From Pelomonas sp. Root405 (GTDB taxonomy: Bacteria > Pseudomonadota > Gammaproteobacteria > Burkholderiales > Burkholderiaceae_C): DNA of 64,000 nt. Below are positions 18,452 through 28,400 of this stretch, in pieces. Under the pieces are notes generated by a model. The model searched no databases. It saw only the letters and a program-made list of their open reading frames with translations, and had not been told where the DNA came from. The stretch is from positions 15,999 to 79,998 of the forward strand of contig NZ_LMDU01000004.1 in NCBI RefSeq assembly GCF_001425165.1. The letters run 5' to 3'. The translations under genes and the position numbers were made by a program. Within the stretch, counting starts at the first letter, position 1. Each line of letters opens with the position of its first letter.

Positions 18452-20104
18452 ATGATGAATCTCCTGTTGAGCCGCCTCGCCCTGGTGGCAATGGCCGCTG
18501 CCCTGCCCCTGGCCGCCATCGCGGCACAACCGCCCCGTCTCGTTGAACGTGACGGCCGCCATGCGCTCATCGTCGACGGCGCGCCCTTCACCATCCTCGG
18601 CGCGCAGGTTCACAACTCCAGCAGCTACCCCGAGGCGCTGAAGAAGGTCTGGCCCGCCGTGGCCGACATCAATGCGAACACCGTCGAAGTGCCGGTGGCC
18701 TGGGAGCAGGTGGAGCCGGTCGAGGGCCGCTTCGACTTCTCCTTCGTCGACACCCTGCTCAAGCAGGCACGAGAGCGCAAGGTGCGCGTGGTGCTGTTGT
18801 GGTTCGGCACCTGGAAGAACACCAGCCCGCAATACACGCCGGCCTGGGTCAAGTTCAACAACCAGCGCTTCCCCCGCATGGTCGAGCCGGACGGCAAGAA
18901 CAGCTACTGCCTCTCGCCGCTGGGCGAGGAGACTCTCAAGGCCGACAAGCGTGCCTTCGTCGCACTGATGACGCACCTGAAGAAGGTCGACGAGAAGGAC
19001 CGCACCGTGCTGATGGTGCAGGTGGAAAACGAGGTGGGCACCTTCGGCCTGGTGCGTGACTTCGGCAAGCGCGCCCAGGCCTTGTTCGAACAGGACGTGC
19101 CGGCCGCCGTGCTGGCGCGCAAGAAGGCGCCAGTGCCGGGCGCGGCCAAGGGCAACTGGCGCGCCGTCTATGGCGACTATGCCGACGAGTACTTCCATGC
19201 CTGGGCCAAGGCCCGCTACATCGGCGAGATTGCCAAGGCCGGCCGCGCCGTCTACGACCTGCCGATGTATGTCAACAACGCGCTGCGCGACCCGCTGGAG
19301 CAGCCGCCCAAGCCGTGGAACAAGAACTTCGCCAGCGGCGGCCCGACCTACGACGTCATCGACATCTACAAGGCCGCCGCGCCCGCCATCGACATCGTCG
19401 CGCCCGACATCTACAACACCGAGTCGGCCAAGCTCGATGCCAACCTGGACAAGTTCAAGCGCACCGACAACGCCTTGTTCGTGCCCGAGATCGGCACCAC
19501 CGAGCTGTATGCGCGCTACCTGTACCCCATCCTCGGCCGCGGGGCCATCGGCATCGCGCCGTTCGGTGTCGACTACTTCGACTACGCCAACCATCCGCTG
19601 GGCGCCAAGACCAACGACAAGGCCACGCTGGAACCCTTCGCCAGGATCTATGCCGCCTTCAAGCCCATGCTGCGCCAGTGGGCGCAATGGGCCTTCGACG
19701 GCCGCACCTACGGCGTGGCCGAGCCCGACGACCATGCCGACCAGCATGTGACGATGAAAGGCTGGAAGGCCCACGTCACCTTCGGCCAATGGCAGTTCGG
19801 CGAGCGTGAATGGCCCAGCAACCAGAAGGAGAAGCCGGCCCATGCCGACAAGCTGGTCGGCGGCGTGTCCATCGCGCAGATCGGCGACGACGAGTTCCTG
19901 CTGGTGGGCCAGCAGGCGCGCGTGCGCATCGACGACATCGAGGGCAGCGGCCGCGCGCTGATCGACCACGTCGAGGAAGGCCGTTATGACGCCAACGGCA
20001 AATGGGTCATGGAGCGCCGCTGGAACGGCGACCAGGTCGACTGGGGCCTGAACTTCGTCGCCAACCCGCGCGTCATCAAGGTCAAGATGGGGCGCTACAA
20101 GTGA
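18452..20104 (+). CDS. GH35 beta-galactosidase with DUF5597-type C-terminal domain, secreted
   Basis: 550 residues. A signal peptide (hydrophobic [20 protein letters not shown]) puts it in the periplasm or outside. The TIM barrel follows the Bgl35A subgroup: [36 protein letters not shown], acid/base Glu194 in VQVENEVG and nucleophile Glu346 in VPEIGTTE. The C-terminal quarter resembles the DUF5597 domain found with this GH35 type. Characterised relatives (Cellvibrio Bgl35A, as I recall) remove beta-D-galactose from xyloglucan side chains. It is the first gene of a four-gene operon with overlapping codons. Two ATGs in a row (18452, 18455) are equally possible starts. Confidence 0.87.
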   Translation: MMNLLLSRLALVAMAAALPLAAIAAQPPRLVERDGRHALIVDGAPFTILGAQVHNSSSYPEALKKVWPAVADINANTVEVPVAWEQVEPVEGRFDFSFVDTLLKQARERKVRVVLLWFGTWKNTSPQYTPAWVKFNNQRFPRMVEPDGKNSYCLSPLGEETLKADKRAFVALMTHLKKVDEKDRTVLMVQVENEVGTFGLVRDFGKRAQALFEQDVPAAVLARKKAPVPGAAKGNWRAVYGDYADEYFHAWAKARYIGEIAKAGRAVYDLPMYVNNALRDPLEQPPKPWNKNFASGGPTYDVIDIYKAAAPAIDIVAPDIYNTESAKLDANLDKFKRTDNALFVPEIGTTELYARYLYPILGRGAIGIAPFGVDYFDYANHPLGAKTNDKATLEPFARIYAAFKPMLRQWAQWAFDGRTYGVAEPDDHADQHVTMKGWKAHVTFGQWQFGEREWPSNQKEKPAHADKLVGGVSIAQIGDDEFLLVGQQARVRIDDIEGSGRALIDHVEEGRYDANGKWVMERRWNGDQVDWGLNFVANPRVIKVKMGRYK

Positions 20105-21414
20105 GCGCTGTCCGCGAGACCGTCCTTACCGCGCTGCTGACGACGTCGGTCTTCAGCGCCCAGGCTCAAGCCGCGCCGGACATCACCATCCTGCCCGCAC
20201 CGGCAAGCGCCTGGCGCACCGTCGTCGGCCACTGGGAGACGCAGGCCGAGCTGAGCGGTGACAGCGTCGTCCTGCCCGCGCCCACCGCCGAGTACGCCCG
20301 CGCCAGCACGCTGGGCGCCAGCGCGCTCGGCAGCGGCGGCAAACGCGAAGCCGTGCTGCTGGACTGGAAGCAGCTGTGGTCGGCGACGCTGCGCTTCGAG
20401 TCGCGCCAGCCGCTGGACCTGCGACCCTACCTGGGCGGCACGCTGGAGTTCGACCTCGACGTGGCCGAGTTGGGCCAGGGCGGCGTGCGCGCCAAGCTGG
20501 CCTGCGGTGACGGCTGCGAGCGCGGCGTCAACCTCATCGCACCGGCACGCGCCGCCACCGGCAAGGGCTGGCAGCGCATCGCCCTGCCGCTGAGCTGCTT
20601 CGTGCGCGAGGGCGCCGACTTCTCCAAGGTCAGGCTGCCGTTTGCACTCGACACCACGGGCACGGGCCGCGTCAGCGTGGCCAATGTGCGCATCACGCGC
20701 GAGGCCAGGCCAGGTCTTGCCTGCCCGGACTACCGCACGGAGTCCGTCACGCCCGCGATGCTCGACGAGTCCTGGGCCGTCGACTGGTGGCTGCCCCGCC
20801 ACAAGGAAAAGCTCGCGGAGAAGCGCAAGCTCGTCGACGCCGGCACGCCGCCGCAGATCGTCTTCATCGGCGACTCCATCACCCAGGGCTGGGAGAAGGA
20901 AGGCCGCGAGGTCTGGCAACGCCACTACGCCCGGTTGAACGGCCTGGCGCTGGGCTTTGGCGGCGACCGCACGGAGAACGTGCTGTGGCGGCTGCAGCAG
21001 GGCGAGATCGACGGCATCGCACCCAAGGTGGCCGTGCTGATGATCGGCACCAACAACACCGGCCACCGCGCCGAAAACCCGGCCACGACGGCCGCCGGCA
21101 TCAAGCGCCTGGTCGACGAGATCCGCCAGCGGCTGCCGCAGACGCAGGTGCTGCTGCTGGCCGTCTTTCCGCGCGGCGAGAAGCCCGACGATTTCTTGCG
21201 CGGCATCAACGAGCGCGTCAACCAGCTGATCGCCGGCTTTGCCGATGGCAAGACCGTGCACTTCCTGAACATCAACGACGCGCTGCTGAACGCCGACGGC
21301 ACGCTGGGCAAGGACGTCATGCCCGACCTGCTCCACCCCAACGAGAAAGGCTACGGCCTCTGGCAGCGCGCGATGGCGCCGACGCTGGACAAGCTGCTGG
21401 CCACGCCCCGATGA
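20101..21414 (+). CDS. SGNH/GDSL esterase with N-terminal ExoP-type galactose-binding-like domain
   Basis: 437 residues starting at a GTG that overlaps the GH35 stop (GTGA). Signal peptide to about residue 23 (AQA-AP). Residues about 30-195 resemble the domain at the end of GH3 exoglucanases (ExoP C-terminal type): [45 protein letters not shown] and [24 protein letters not shown]. Residues about 235-437 are an SGNH hydrolase: nucleophile Ser259 in GDSITQGWE, block [14 protein letters not shown], block [11 protein letters not shown], and the Asp409/His412 pair in [10 protein letters not shown]. Probably removes acetyl groups from glycan side chains so the neighbouring glycosidases can act. No other GH3 catalytic part is present. 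Confidence 0.85.
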   Translation: MSAVRETVLTALLTTSVFSAQAQAAPDITILPAPASAWRTVVGHWETQAELSGDSVVLPAPTAEYARASTLGASALGSGGKREAVLLDWKQLWSATLRFESRQPLDLRPYLGGTLEFDLDVAELGQGGVRAKLACGDGCERGVNLIAPARAATGKGWQRIALPLSCFVREGADFSKVRLPFALDTTGTGRVSVANVRITREARPGLACPDYRTESVTPAMLDESWAVDWWLPRHKEKLAEKRKLVDAGTPPQIVFIGDSITQGWEKEGREVWQRHYARLNGLALGFGGDRTENVLWRLQQGEIDGIAPKVAVLMIGTNNTGHRAENPATTAAGIKRLVDEIRQRLPQTQVLLLAVFPRGEKPDDFLRGINERVNQLIAGFADGKTVHFLNINDALLNADGTLGKDVMPDLLHPNEKGYGLWQRAMAPTLDKLLATPR

Positions 21415-23879
21415 CCGATTTCAATCCGACCCGCCGCAGCTTCGTCGCCGGCACCACGCTGGCCAGCACCCTCGCCGCGCTGCCGGCCTTCGCCCGCAGC
21501 GGTGCGGCCCAGCTGGCCGACGATTCGCTGACGCTCTGGTACGACCGCGCCGCCGGCCCGTGGATCGAGGCGCTGCCCATCGGCAGCGGCCGCCTGGGCA
21601 CCATGGTCTTCGGCCGCCCTGCGCAGGAGCGGCTGCAGTTCAACATCGACACGCTCTACGGCGGCGGCCCCTACGTCCAGGACAACCCGAAGTTCAGCGA
21701 GGCCCTGCCCAAGGTCCGCGCCCTCATCGACGAGGAACGCTGGAAGGAGGCCAACGCGCTGGTCTCCGACTCGCTGATGGGCAAACCGATCAAGCAGATG
21801 CCCTTCAGCGGCGCCGGCGACCTGCTGCTGGACTTCCCTAGCGTGAAGGCCGCGGCACGCTATCGCCGCAGCCTGGACCTCGACAGCGCCATCGCCACCA
21901 CCACCTTCATCGACGGCGGCGGTCGCCACCGGCGCGAGGCCTTCTGCAGCGTGCCGGACCAGGTGACCGTGATCCGCCTGGAGATCGAGGGCGACGGCAC
22001 GATCGACCTCGACCTCGGCTACCGCCACCCCGACTACCAGCCCTATGGCGGCTTCGGCGACACCAAGTACGACCAGCACGGCGTCGTCTTCGTCGGCGCG
22101 CCCTGGGACCACCGTGAATCACACTATGCGGAGAAGCGCCCGTCGACGCTGACGGTCCGCGCCGACGGCAGCGACGCGCTGCTGATCGAGGGCCGCAACG
22201 TGCAGGCCTTCGGCATCCCCGGCCAGCTGCGCTATGCACTGCGCGTACAGGCCATCGGCGACGGTCGCATCGAGGCGGCAGGCGACCGGCTGCGCGTGCG
22301 CGGCGCGCGCCAGCTGACGCTGCTCGTGTCCGGCGAGACCAGCTATGTGAACTGGCAGGACACCAGCGGCGACCCCGTGGCCGCGGTTCGCCAGCGCATC
22401 GCCGCCGCCGCGCGCAAGCCCTTCGCCAAGCTGCGCGACGACCATCTGAAGGCCCACCGCGCGCTGTTCCGCCGCCTGCACATCGACCTCGGCGGCCACG
22501 CGGCCAATGCCCGCCCCACGCACGCCCGCATCGCCGGCGTGCCGCGCGAACCCGACGCGGCGCTGACGGCGATGTACGTGCAGTACGCGCGCTACCTGCT
22601 GCTGTCGTCGTCGCGGCCGGGCAGCCAGCCGGCCAACCTGCAAGGCGTGTGGAACGAGGTGCTGCACCCGCCGTGGGAGGGCAAGTACACGATCAACATC
22701 AACACCGAGATGAACTACTGGCCCGCCGGGCCGGCCAACCTGGACGAGTGCGTCGAGCCACTGCTGAAAATGGTGGAAGACCTCGCCGTCACCGGCGCCC
22801 GCACCGCGCGCAACAGCTACGGCGCGCGCGGCTGGGTCGCGCATCACAACACCGACCTGTGGCGCGCCACCGCGCCCATCGACGGCCCGCTGTGGGGCAT
22901 GTGGCCCACGGGTGGCGCCTGGCTGTGCACGACGCTGTGGCAGCACTACCAGTTCAACCCGAGCCCGGCCCTGCTGCGCCGGCTGGTGCCGCTGTTCAAG
23001 GGTGCCTCGCTGTTCTTCCTCGACACGCTGATCGAAGACCCCAAGGGCCGTGGCCTCGTCACGTCGCCCTCGTCGTCGCCCGAGAACAACCACCATGCCG
23101 ACATCGCCCTGTGCGCCGGGCCGGCCATGGACCGCCAGATCCTGCGCGACCTGTTCGACGCGGCCCTTGCGGCACAGGCACAGCTTGGCCAGGACGACCC
23201 GGCCTTCACCGCCGCCGTCCGCAAGGCGCGCGCCCGCCTGCCGGCCGACCGCATCGGCGCGCAGGGCCAGCTGCAGGAATGGCTGGGGGACTGGGATGCC
23301 TCGGCCACCGACCAGCAGCACCGCCATGTCTCCCACCTCTACGCCGTCTACCCGAGCGAGCAGGTCAACGTGCGCGACACGCCCGCGCTGGCGCAGGCCG
23401 CACGCGTGACGCTCAACGCCCGCGGCGACGAGAGCACAGGCTGGGCCACCGCCTGGCGGCTGGCGCTGTGGACGCGCCTGGGCGACGGCGAGCGGGCCTA
23501 CAAGATCCTGCAGGGCCTGCTCGGGCCGGCGCGCACCTACCCCAACCTGTTCGACGCGCATCCGCCCTTCCAGATCGACGGCAACTTCGGTGGTGCCGCC
23601 GCCATCCTGGACATGATCGTGCAGTCCTGGGGCGGCGAGGTGCACCTGCTGGCCGCCCTGCCCAAGGCCTGGCCCGACGGCCGCCTTCACGGCGCGCGCG
23701 CGCATGGCGGTGTCGAACTGGATGTCGACTGGCAGGCCGGCCGCCTGACGCGGGTGCGCCTGCGCGGCCCGGCCCAGGCGAGCGTCGCGCTGCGCTACCG
23801 CGGCCAGCGGCTGGCGATCAAGCTCGATGCGCGCGGCCACGCCCGGCTGGGCGGTGAGCAGTTCACTGCTGCGACATGA
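21411..23879 (+). CDS. GH95 alpha-L-fucosidase / alpha-L-galactosidase, Tat-exported
   Basis: 822 residues. A twin-arginine signal (TRRSFVAG with hydrophobic STLAALPAFA) indicates folded export. The GH95 order is clear: N-terminal beta domain with LTLWYDRAAGPWIEALPIGSGRLGTMV; the (alpha/alpha)6 barrel with NINTEMNYWP, whose two Asn activate water in the family; Glu558 (SPENNHH) and Asp723 (FQIDGNFGGAA) at the acid and base-side positions. GH95 enzymes cleave alpha-1,2-L-fucose by inversion, and some remove alpha-L-galactose. In this locus either sugar would feed the 1-dehydrogenase pathway upstream. The ATG overlaps the esterase stop, and the last codons overlap the GH43 start. Confidence 0.9.
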   Translation: MTDFNPTRRSFVAGTTLASTLAALPAFARSGAAQLADDSLTLWYDRAAGPWIEALPIGSGRLGTMVFGRPAQERLQFNIDTLYGGGPYVQDNPKFSEALPKVRALIDEERWKEANALVSDSLMGKPIKQMPFSGAGDLLLDFPSVKAAARYRRSLDLDSAIATTTFIDGGGRHRREAFCSVPDQVTVIRLEIEGDGTIDLDLGYRHPDYQPYGGFGDTKYDQHGVVFVGAPWDHRESHYAEKRPSTLTVRADGSDALLIEGRNVQAFGIPGQLRYALRVQAIGDGRIEAAGDRLRVRGARQLTLLVSGETSYVNWQDTSGDPVAAVRQRIAAAARKPFAKLRDDHLKAHRALFRRLHIDLGGHAANARPTHARIAGVPREPDAALTAMYVQYARYLLLSSSRPGSQPANLQGVWNEVLHPPWEGKYTININTEMNYWPAGPANLDECVEPLLKMVEDLAVTGARTARNSYGARGWVAHHNTDLWRATAPIDGPLWGMWPTGGAWLCTTLWQHYQFNPSPALLRRLVPLFKGASLFFLDTLIEDPKGRGLVTSPSSSPENNHHADIALCAGPAMDRQILRDLFDAALAAQAQLGQDDPAFTAAVRKARARLPADRIGAQGQLQEWLGDWDASATDQQHRHVSHLYAVYPSEQVNVRDTPALAQAARVTLNARGDESTGWATAWRLALWTRLGDGERAYKILQGLLGPARTYPNLFDAHPPFQIDGNFGGAAAILDMIVQSWGGEVHLLAALPKAWPDGRLHGARAHGGVELDVDWQAGRLTRVRLRGPAQASVALRYRGQRLAIKLDARGHARLGGEQFTAAT

Positions 23880-25402
23880 ACGACGCCGTCGCCCCGACCG
23901 CAGCGGATTGGCGATACCGGCCCGGTGTCGTCACCCCGCGGCGTGCCGACCAGGGCGATGGCAGCTTCCGCAACCCCATCGTGGCGGGCGACCATCCCGA
24001 TCCGACCGTCCTCAAGGACGGCGCCGACTACTACATGAGCTTCTCGGCGCTGCAGTCCAGCCCGGCCGCGGTGATCTGGCATTCGCGCGACCTGGTGAAC
24101 TGGGCCCCCATCACCGCCGCGCTGACCCAGCCGCTGGGCAGCGTCTGGGCCATGGACCTGGTCAAGCACGGTGGGCGCTACTTCATCTACCTGCCCGTGC
24201 TGCGCCACAAGCGCGTGGCCCTCTACGTCATCCATGCCGACGACATCCGCGGGCCGTGGAGCGACCCGGTCGACCTGAAGCTGGACGGCTGCCTCGACCC
24301 CGCCCATGCAGTGGGCGAGGATGGCCGGCGCCACCTCTTCGTCAATGGCGTGCGGCGCATCGCCCTCAGCGATGACGGCCTGGCCACCATCGGCAGCCTG
24401 GAGGCGGTGCACCGGCTCCGGCCGGGCTCCTGCGATGCCGAGCCGGACTCGCTCGCCGCCGAAGGCCCGCGGCTGCTGCGCCGCGGTGGCTTCTTCTACA
24501 TGCTGAGCGCCGTCAGCAGCCCCGGCGCCGACAGCCATGTGCTGGCCGTGGCGCGCTCGACGTCTGTACTCGGCCCCTGGGAGGACTGCCCGTTCGACCC
24601 GATGGCCGGCATCGCCAGCAGCGGCCAGGCGTGGCGCACGGGCGGGCATCCCAGCCTGGCCGAAGGCCCGGCGGGCGACTGGTGGATGGTTTGCCATGGC
24701 TACGAGGACGGCTACCGCACGCTCGGCCGACAGGCCCTGCTGCAGCCGGTGGACTGGACACGCGACGGCTGGTTCCGCGTCAGTGGCGAACCGCTGGACC
24801 GACGCCAGCGCAAGCCCGGCGGTGGCCAGGCGAGCCCCGCCGCGCCGGGTCCCGCCGACGAGCTGACGCTGAAGCGCCTGGGCCTGCAGTGGCGCTTCTT
24901 CGACGCGGCGGCGGATGAGTTCCAGCGCGCCCGCGACGATGGCCGCGGCCTGGTGCTGCGCGGCAAGGGCACGGGCCTGGCCGACTGCTCGCCGCTGACC
25001 TGCGTGGTGGCCGACCACAGCTACGAGGCCGAGCTGGAGTTCGAGCTGGTCGGCAACGTGCAAGGCGGGCTCGCGCTGTTCCACGATGCGCGCGGCTTTG
25101 TCGGCATCGGCATCGGTGACGGCCGCATGCATACCTACAGCTATGGCCAGGCGCATCGCTGGATGCAACAGCCGGTGCCGGGCCGCCGACATCGCCTGCG
25201 CCTGACGAACCACCGTCACCTCATCAGCTTCGAACACGCCAGCGGCGAGGGCCCCTGGGTGCCCAACCCCTGGCTGCAGGCCGTTTCGGCGCTGCACCAG
25301 AACGTCTTCGGCGGCCTTCACAGCCTGAAGCTGGCGGTCTTCGCCGCCGGCGACGGCGAGGTGCGGCTGCACCGCTTCAGCTACCGAGGCCAGCACCACT
25401 GA
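23876..25402 (+). CDS. GH43 glycosidase (beta-xylosidase/alpha-L-arabinofuranosidase)
   Basis: 508 residues. The five-bladed propeller starts with FRNPIVAGDHPDPTVL (Asp42, general base). Asp141 (CLDPAHAV) and Glu196 (LAAEGPRL) are the expected pKa-modulating and acid residues. From about residue 335 a C-terminal beta-sandwich of XynB type follows (LQWRFFDAAAD, GGLALFHDARGFVGIGIGDG). No signal peptide is visible, so it probably acts in the cytoplasm on imported oligosaccharides, unlike the exported enzymes before it. It overlaps GH95 by 4 bp and is the last CAZyme of the operon. Whether it prefers xylose or arabinose cannot be told. Confidence 0.86.
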   Translation: MNDAVAPTAADWRYRPGVVTPRRADQGDGSFRNPIVAGDHPDPTVLKDGADYYMSFSALQSSPAAVIWHSRDLVNWAPITAALTQPLGSVWAMDLVKHGGRYFIYLPVLRHKRVALYVIHADDIRGPWSDPVDLKLDGCLDPAHAVGEDGRRHLFVNGVRRIALSDDGLATIGSLEAVHRLRPGSCDAEPDSLAAEGPRLLRRGGFFYMLSAVSSPGADSHVLAVARSTSVLGPWEDCPFDPMAGIASSGQAWRTGGHPSLAEGPAGDWWMVCHGYEDGYRTLGRQALLQPVDWTRDGWFRVSGEPLDRRQRKPGGGQASPAAPGPADELTLKRLGLQWRFFDAAADEFQRARDDGRGLVLRGKGTGLADCSPLTCVVADHSYEAELEFELVGNVQGGLALFHDARGFVGIGIGDGRMHTYSYGQAHRWMQQPVPGRRHRLRLTNHRHLISFEHASGEGPWVPNPWLQAVSALHQNVFGGLHSLKLAVFAAGDGEVRLHRFSYRGQHH

Positions 25403-25456
25403 TCCACCGCAAAGCCAGAGCACGACAACACCAGCGGAGCCACGCTGCCATGAACA

Positions 25457-25474
25457 GGCCGCGAAGAAGCGGCC
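25457..25474 (+). promoter_or_regulatory. Short hairpin upstream of the mosaic cytochrome gene
   Basis: GGCCGC-GAAGAA-GCGGCC, a perfect six-base-pair stem 22 bp before the ATG at 25497 and just ahead of its AGGAAGAGA ribosome binding site. No T-run follows, so it is not a typical terminator; it may influence translation or transcript stability. The 94-bp gap holds nothing else recognisable. Confidence 0.35.
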
Positions 25475-25496
25475 GCGCGAATCAGCAGGAAGAGAC

Positions 25497-28400
25497 ATGA
25501 TGAAGTTCCGAACCACGGCGATTGCGCTGCTCAGCCTGGGCGCCGCCTTCCTGGCGCATGCCGCAATCACCGGCACGAGCCCCTTGACCCTGATGGCTGC
25601 GCTGACCGCCTTGCTGGCGGCGGAGCCGAAGCAGGGCCCCGGCCTGGGCAACCTCAGCTACACCGAGGCCGAGCTGTTCAAGCCGGTCTCGGTGATCAAG
25701 ACCGAGACCGCACCGGGCGCGGGCGACGGCGACATCCCCTTCCGCTATCCGGGCCGCCAGGAGTACGGCACCAACGTCGCGCTGATGCTCAACGGCTACC
25801 TCGTCGTCATGTTCGCGCCGGACAGCGGGCAGTCGACCGGCGGCTTCCTCGTCTACGACGTCTCCAACCCGCGCAGCATGCGGCTGGTCAAGAAGATCTA
25901 CGAACCCGAAGGCCGAACCGCGCAGTTCCGCGAGCCGCACGCCATCGGGCACGCGACGGTCAACGGCCGGCAATACCTCGTCGTGCCCAGCACCAAGGGC
26001 GTCAAGTTCTGGGACTTCAGCGACGTCAACGACATCCGCCAGGTCGCCAAGCTGGCGCTGCCGACGGTCGACGGCGGCGACTACTCCAGGGTCACCTGGC
26101 AGCTGTGGTGGCAGGCGCCCTACCTGTACGTCGCGTCGGCCGATGACGGCATGTACATCGTCGACGCGCGCGACCCGGCCAACCCGGTGCTGGCCAACCG
26201 CGGCGGCGGCCGGCCCAACCCGGTGCCCACCGGCGAACTGGGCGGCTTCCGCGTCGGGCCCATCTTCACGATGGGCAACCACCTCGTGCTGAGTTCGATG
26301 GACACCTACGCCGGGCTGGCCAGCCTGGACATCTCCGACCCGCTGAACCCGCGCCTGCTGGACAGCGTCGGCAATGTGCCCTTTTTCTATTCGATCTGTT
26401 TTGACGGCCACAACGTCTACGGCTCGGCGCGTGGCCGTGGCCGCGACGGGCGCATGTTCTCCTTCGACCTGGACGACCCCGCCCGCTTCGTGCCCAGGGA
26501 CGACCGGCTGCTGATGGACGAGCAGCTCTATTGCAGTACGCAGGACCAGTTCGTCTTCCAGGGCGCGCAGGTGCGGATGCACAAGGTCGATGTCAGCGAC
26601 CCGCTCAATCACCGGCACGTCGCCCAGGGCGGCCTCTACCCCGAGGGCTCGGACAAGGCCAGCCACTCGGACCATGGCCAGGTCACGCCTATGGGCAATC
26701 TGGTCTACATCGGCAACGACCACGGCCAGGGCAGCGGCTTCATCGTCCATGACCGCAATCCCGACGCGACGCCGCCGAAGGTGCGCCAGATGTCGCCGCG
26801 GCCCGGCGCGCTCAAGCAGGCGACGACCTCGCGCATCGGCATCGCGCTGACCGACAACATCCTGCCGGAAAGCCTCCATGCCGCCAGCTTCATCGTGCGC
26901 CCGCGCGGCGGCGCGGCACTCGCCGGCACCTACAGCGTCCAACTCGGCATCGTCAACTTCGCGCCGGCGCAAGACCTGGCACCGAATACCACGTACGAGG
27001 TGCTGCTGCCGGCCGGCGGCCTGAAGGACTACGCGGGCAACGCCATCGCCACGGCCTTCAGCGCGCAGTTCACCACCGGCGACCGCAGCCAGCAGGCCGA
27101 CATCGACACCGCCGCGATCACCGGCCTGGCCCACCACTGGCCACTGGTGCGCGGCCTGCAGGACATCGTCGCCGGCAACGATGGCCGGACGACGCCCAGC
27201 GACAGCTTCCGCGACGGCGGGCTGAACTTTGCCGGCCGCAGCGCCGGCGTGGTGCTGGGCAAGCCCGACAGCGCCAACCTGGCCGGTGGCACCGCCACGT
27301 TCAGCTTCCACATGAGGACCACGCAGCGCGGCCATGCCCGCGCGGCCGAAGCGCCCGGCATCTTCGGGCAGGGCCCGGCGGGCGTGCTCTGGGGCTGGAT
27401 CGACGAGCAGGGCCGGCTGCGGCTGTCGGTCGGCGAGCCCTCCCCTGCCAACCCGGGCCTCGCGTCGGCCCGCGCAGTCAACGACGGCCAGTGGCATGCC
27501 GTCGTGCTGACGCGTGACGCGGCCAGCGGTGCGCTGACGCTGCAGGTCGATGGCGCCAAGCGCAGCGGCAAGGGCCCAGCGGGTCAGCTGAACCCGCCCG
27601 CCCAACCGCAGATGCTGGGCCAGATCCAGGGCAGCGCCGACTTCTTCCGCGGCCGGCTGGCGGACGTGCGCGTCTACAACCGTGTGCTGGGCGACGCCGA
27701 GGCCGCAGCGCTGCGGCGCCAGGCCGCCGTGCGCATCGCCGGCGCGGTCGGCAGCGAGACCCTCGTCGTCGGCAGCCGGGCCGAATTCAACCCCAGCATG
27801 CTGGCGCGCAGCGGCGCCCAGTACCGCTGGAACTTCGGCGACGGCTCACCACACACCGCGTTCTCGCGCACGCTGGCGGCATCGCATCGGTTCACCGTGG
27901 CGGGCCACTACAACGTGGTGCTGACGGTGCGCACGGCCGACGGCGCGGAGCACACCCACGCGCTGCACCGCACCGTCGTCAACCCGCGCACCGCCAAGGC
28001 GCCCGCGCAGAGCAGCAACATCGTCGGCGACGGCACGCAGGTCTTCAGCGTCAACCCCGACAGCGGCACGGTCACGGCGATCGCTGCCGACACGCTGGCC
28101 AAGGCCTGGGAGGCCCGCGTCGGCGATGAGCCGCGCACGCTGGCCATAGCCCCGGACGGGCGCGTGTGGGTCACCGTGCAGGGCGAGGACAAGCTCGTCG
28201 CACTGAACCCGCAGGACGGCAGCGTGTCTGCCACGGTGCAGCTGCCCTACGGCAGCGCGCCGCATGGCGTCGTGTTCACGCCGGACCAGCGCATGGGCCT
28301 CGTCACGCTGGAGGGCAGCAGCACGCTGATGAGCTTCGACCCGGCCAACGGCGCAGCGCGTGCATCCCTCAAGCTGACCGGCGACGTGCGCGGCATCGCC

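Noticed and set aside
22119-23840. 573-residue minus-strand frame opposite GH95
   Set aside because: Shadow of the GH95 gene; no motif, and GH95 active-site residues are all in the plus frame.
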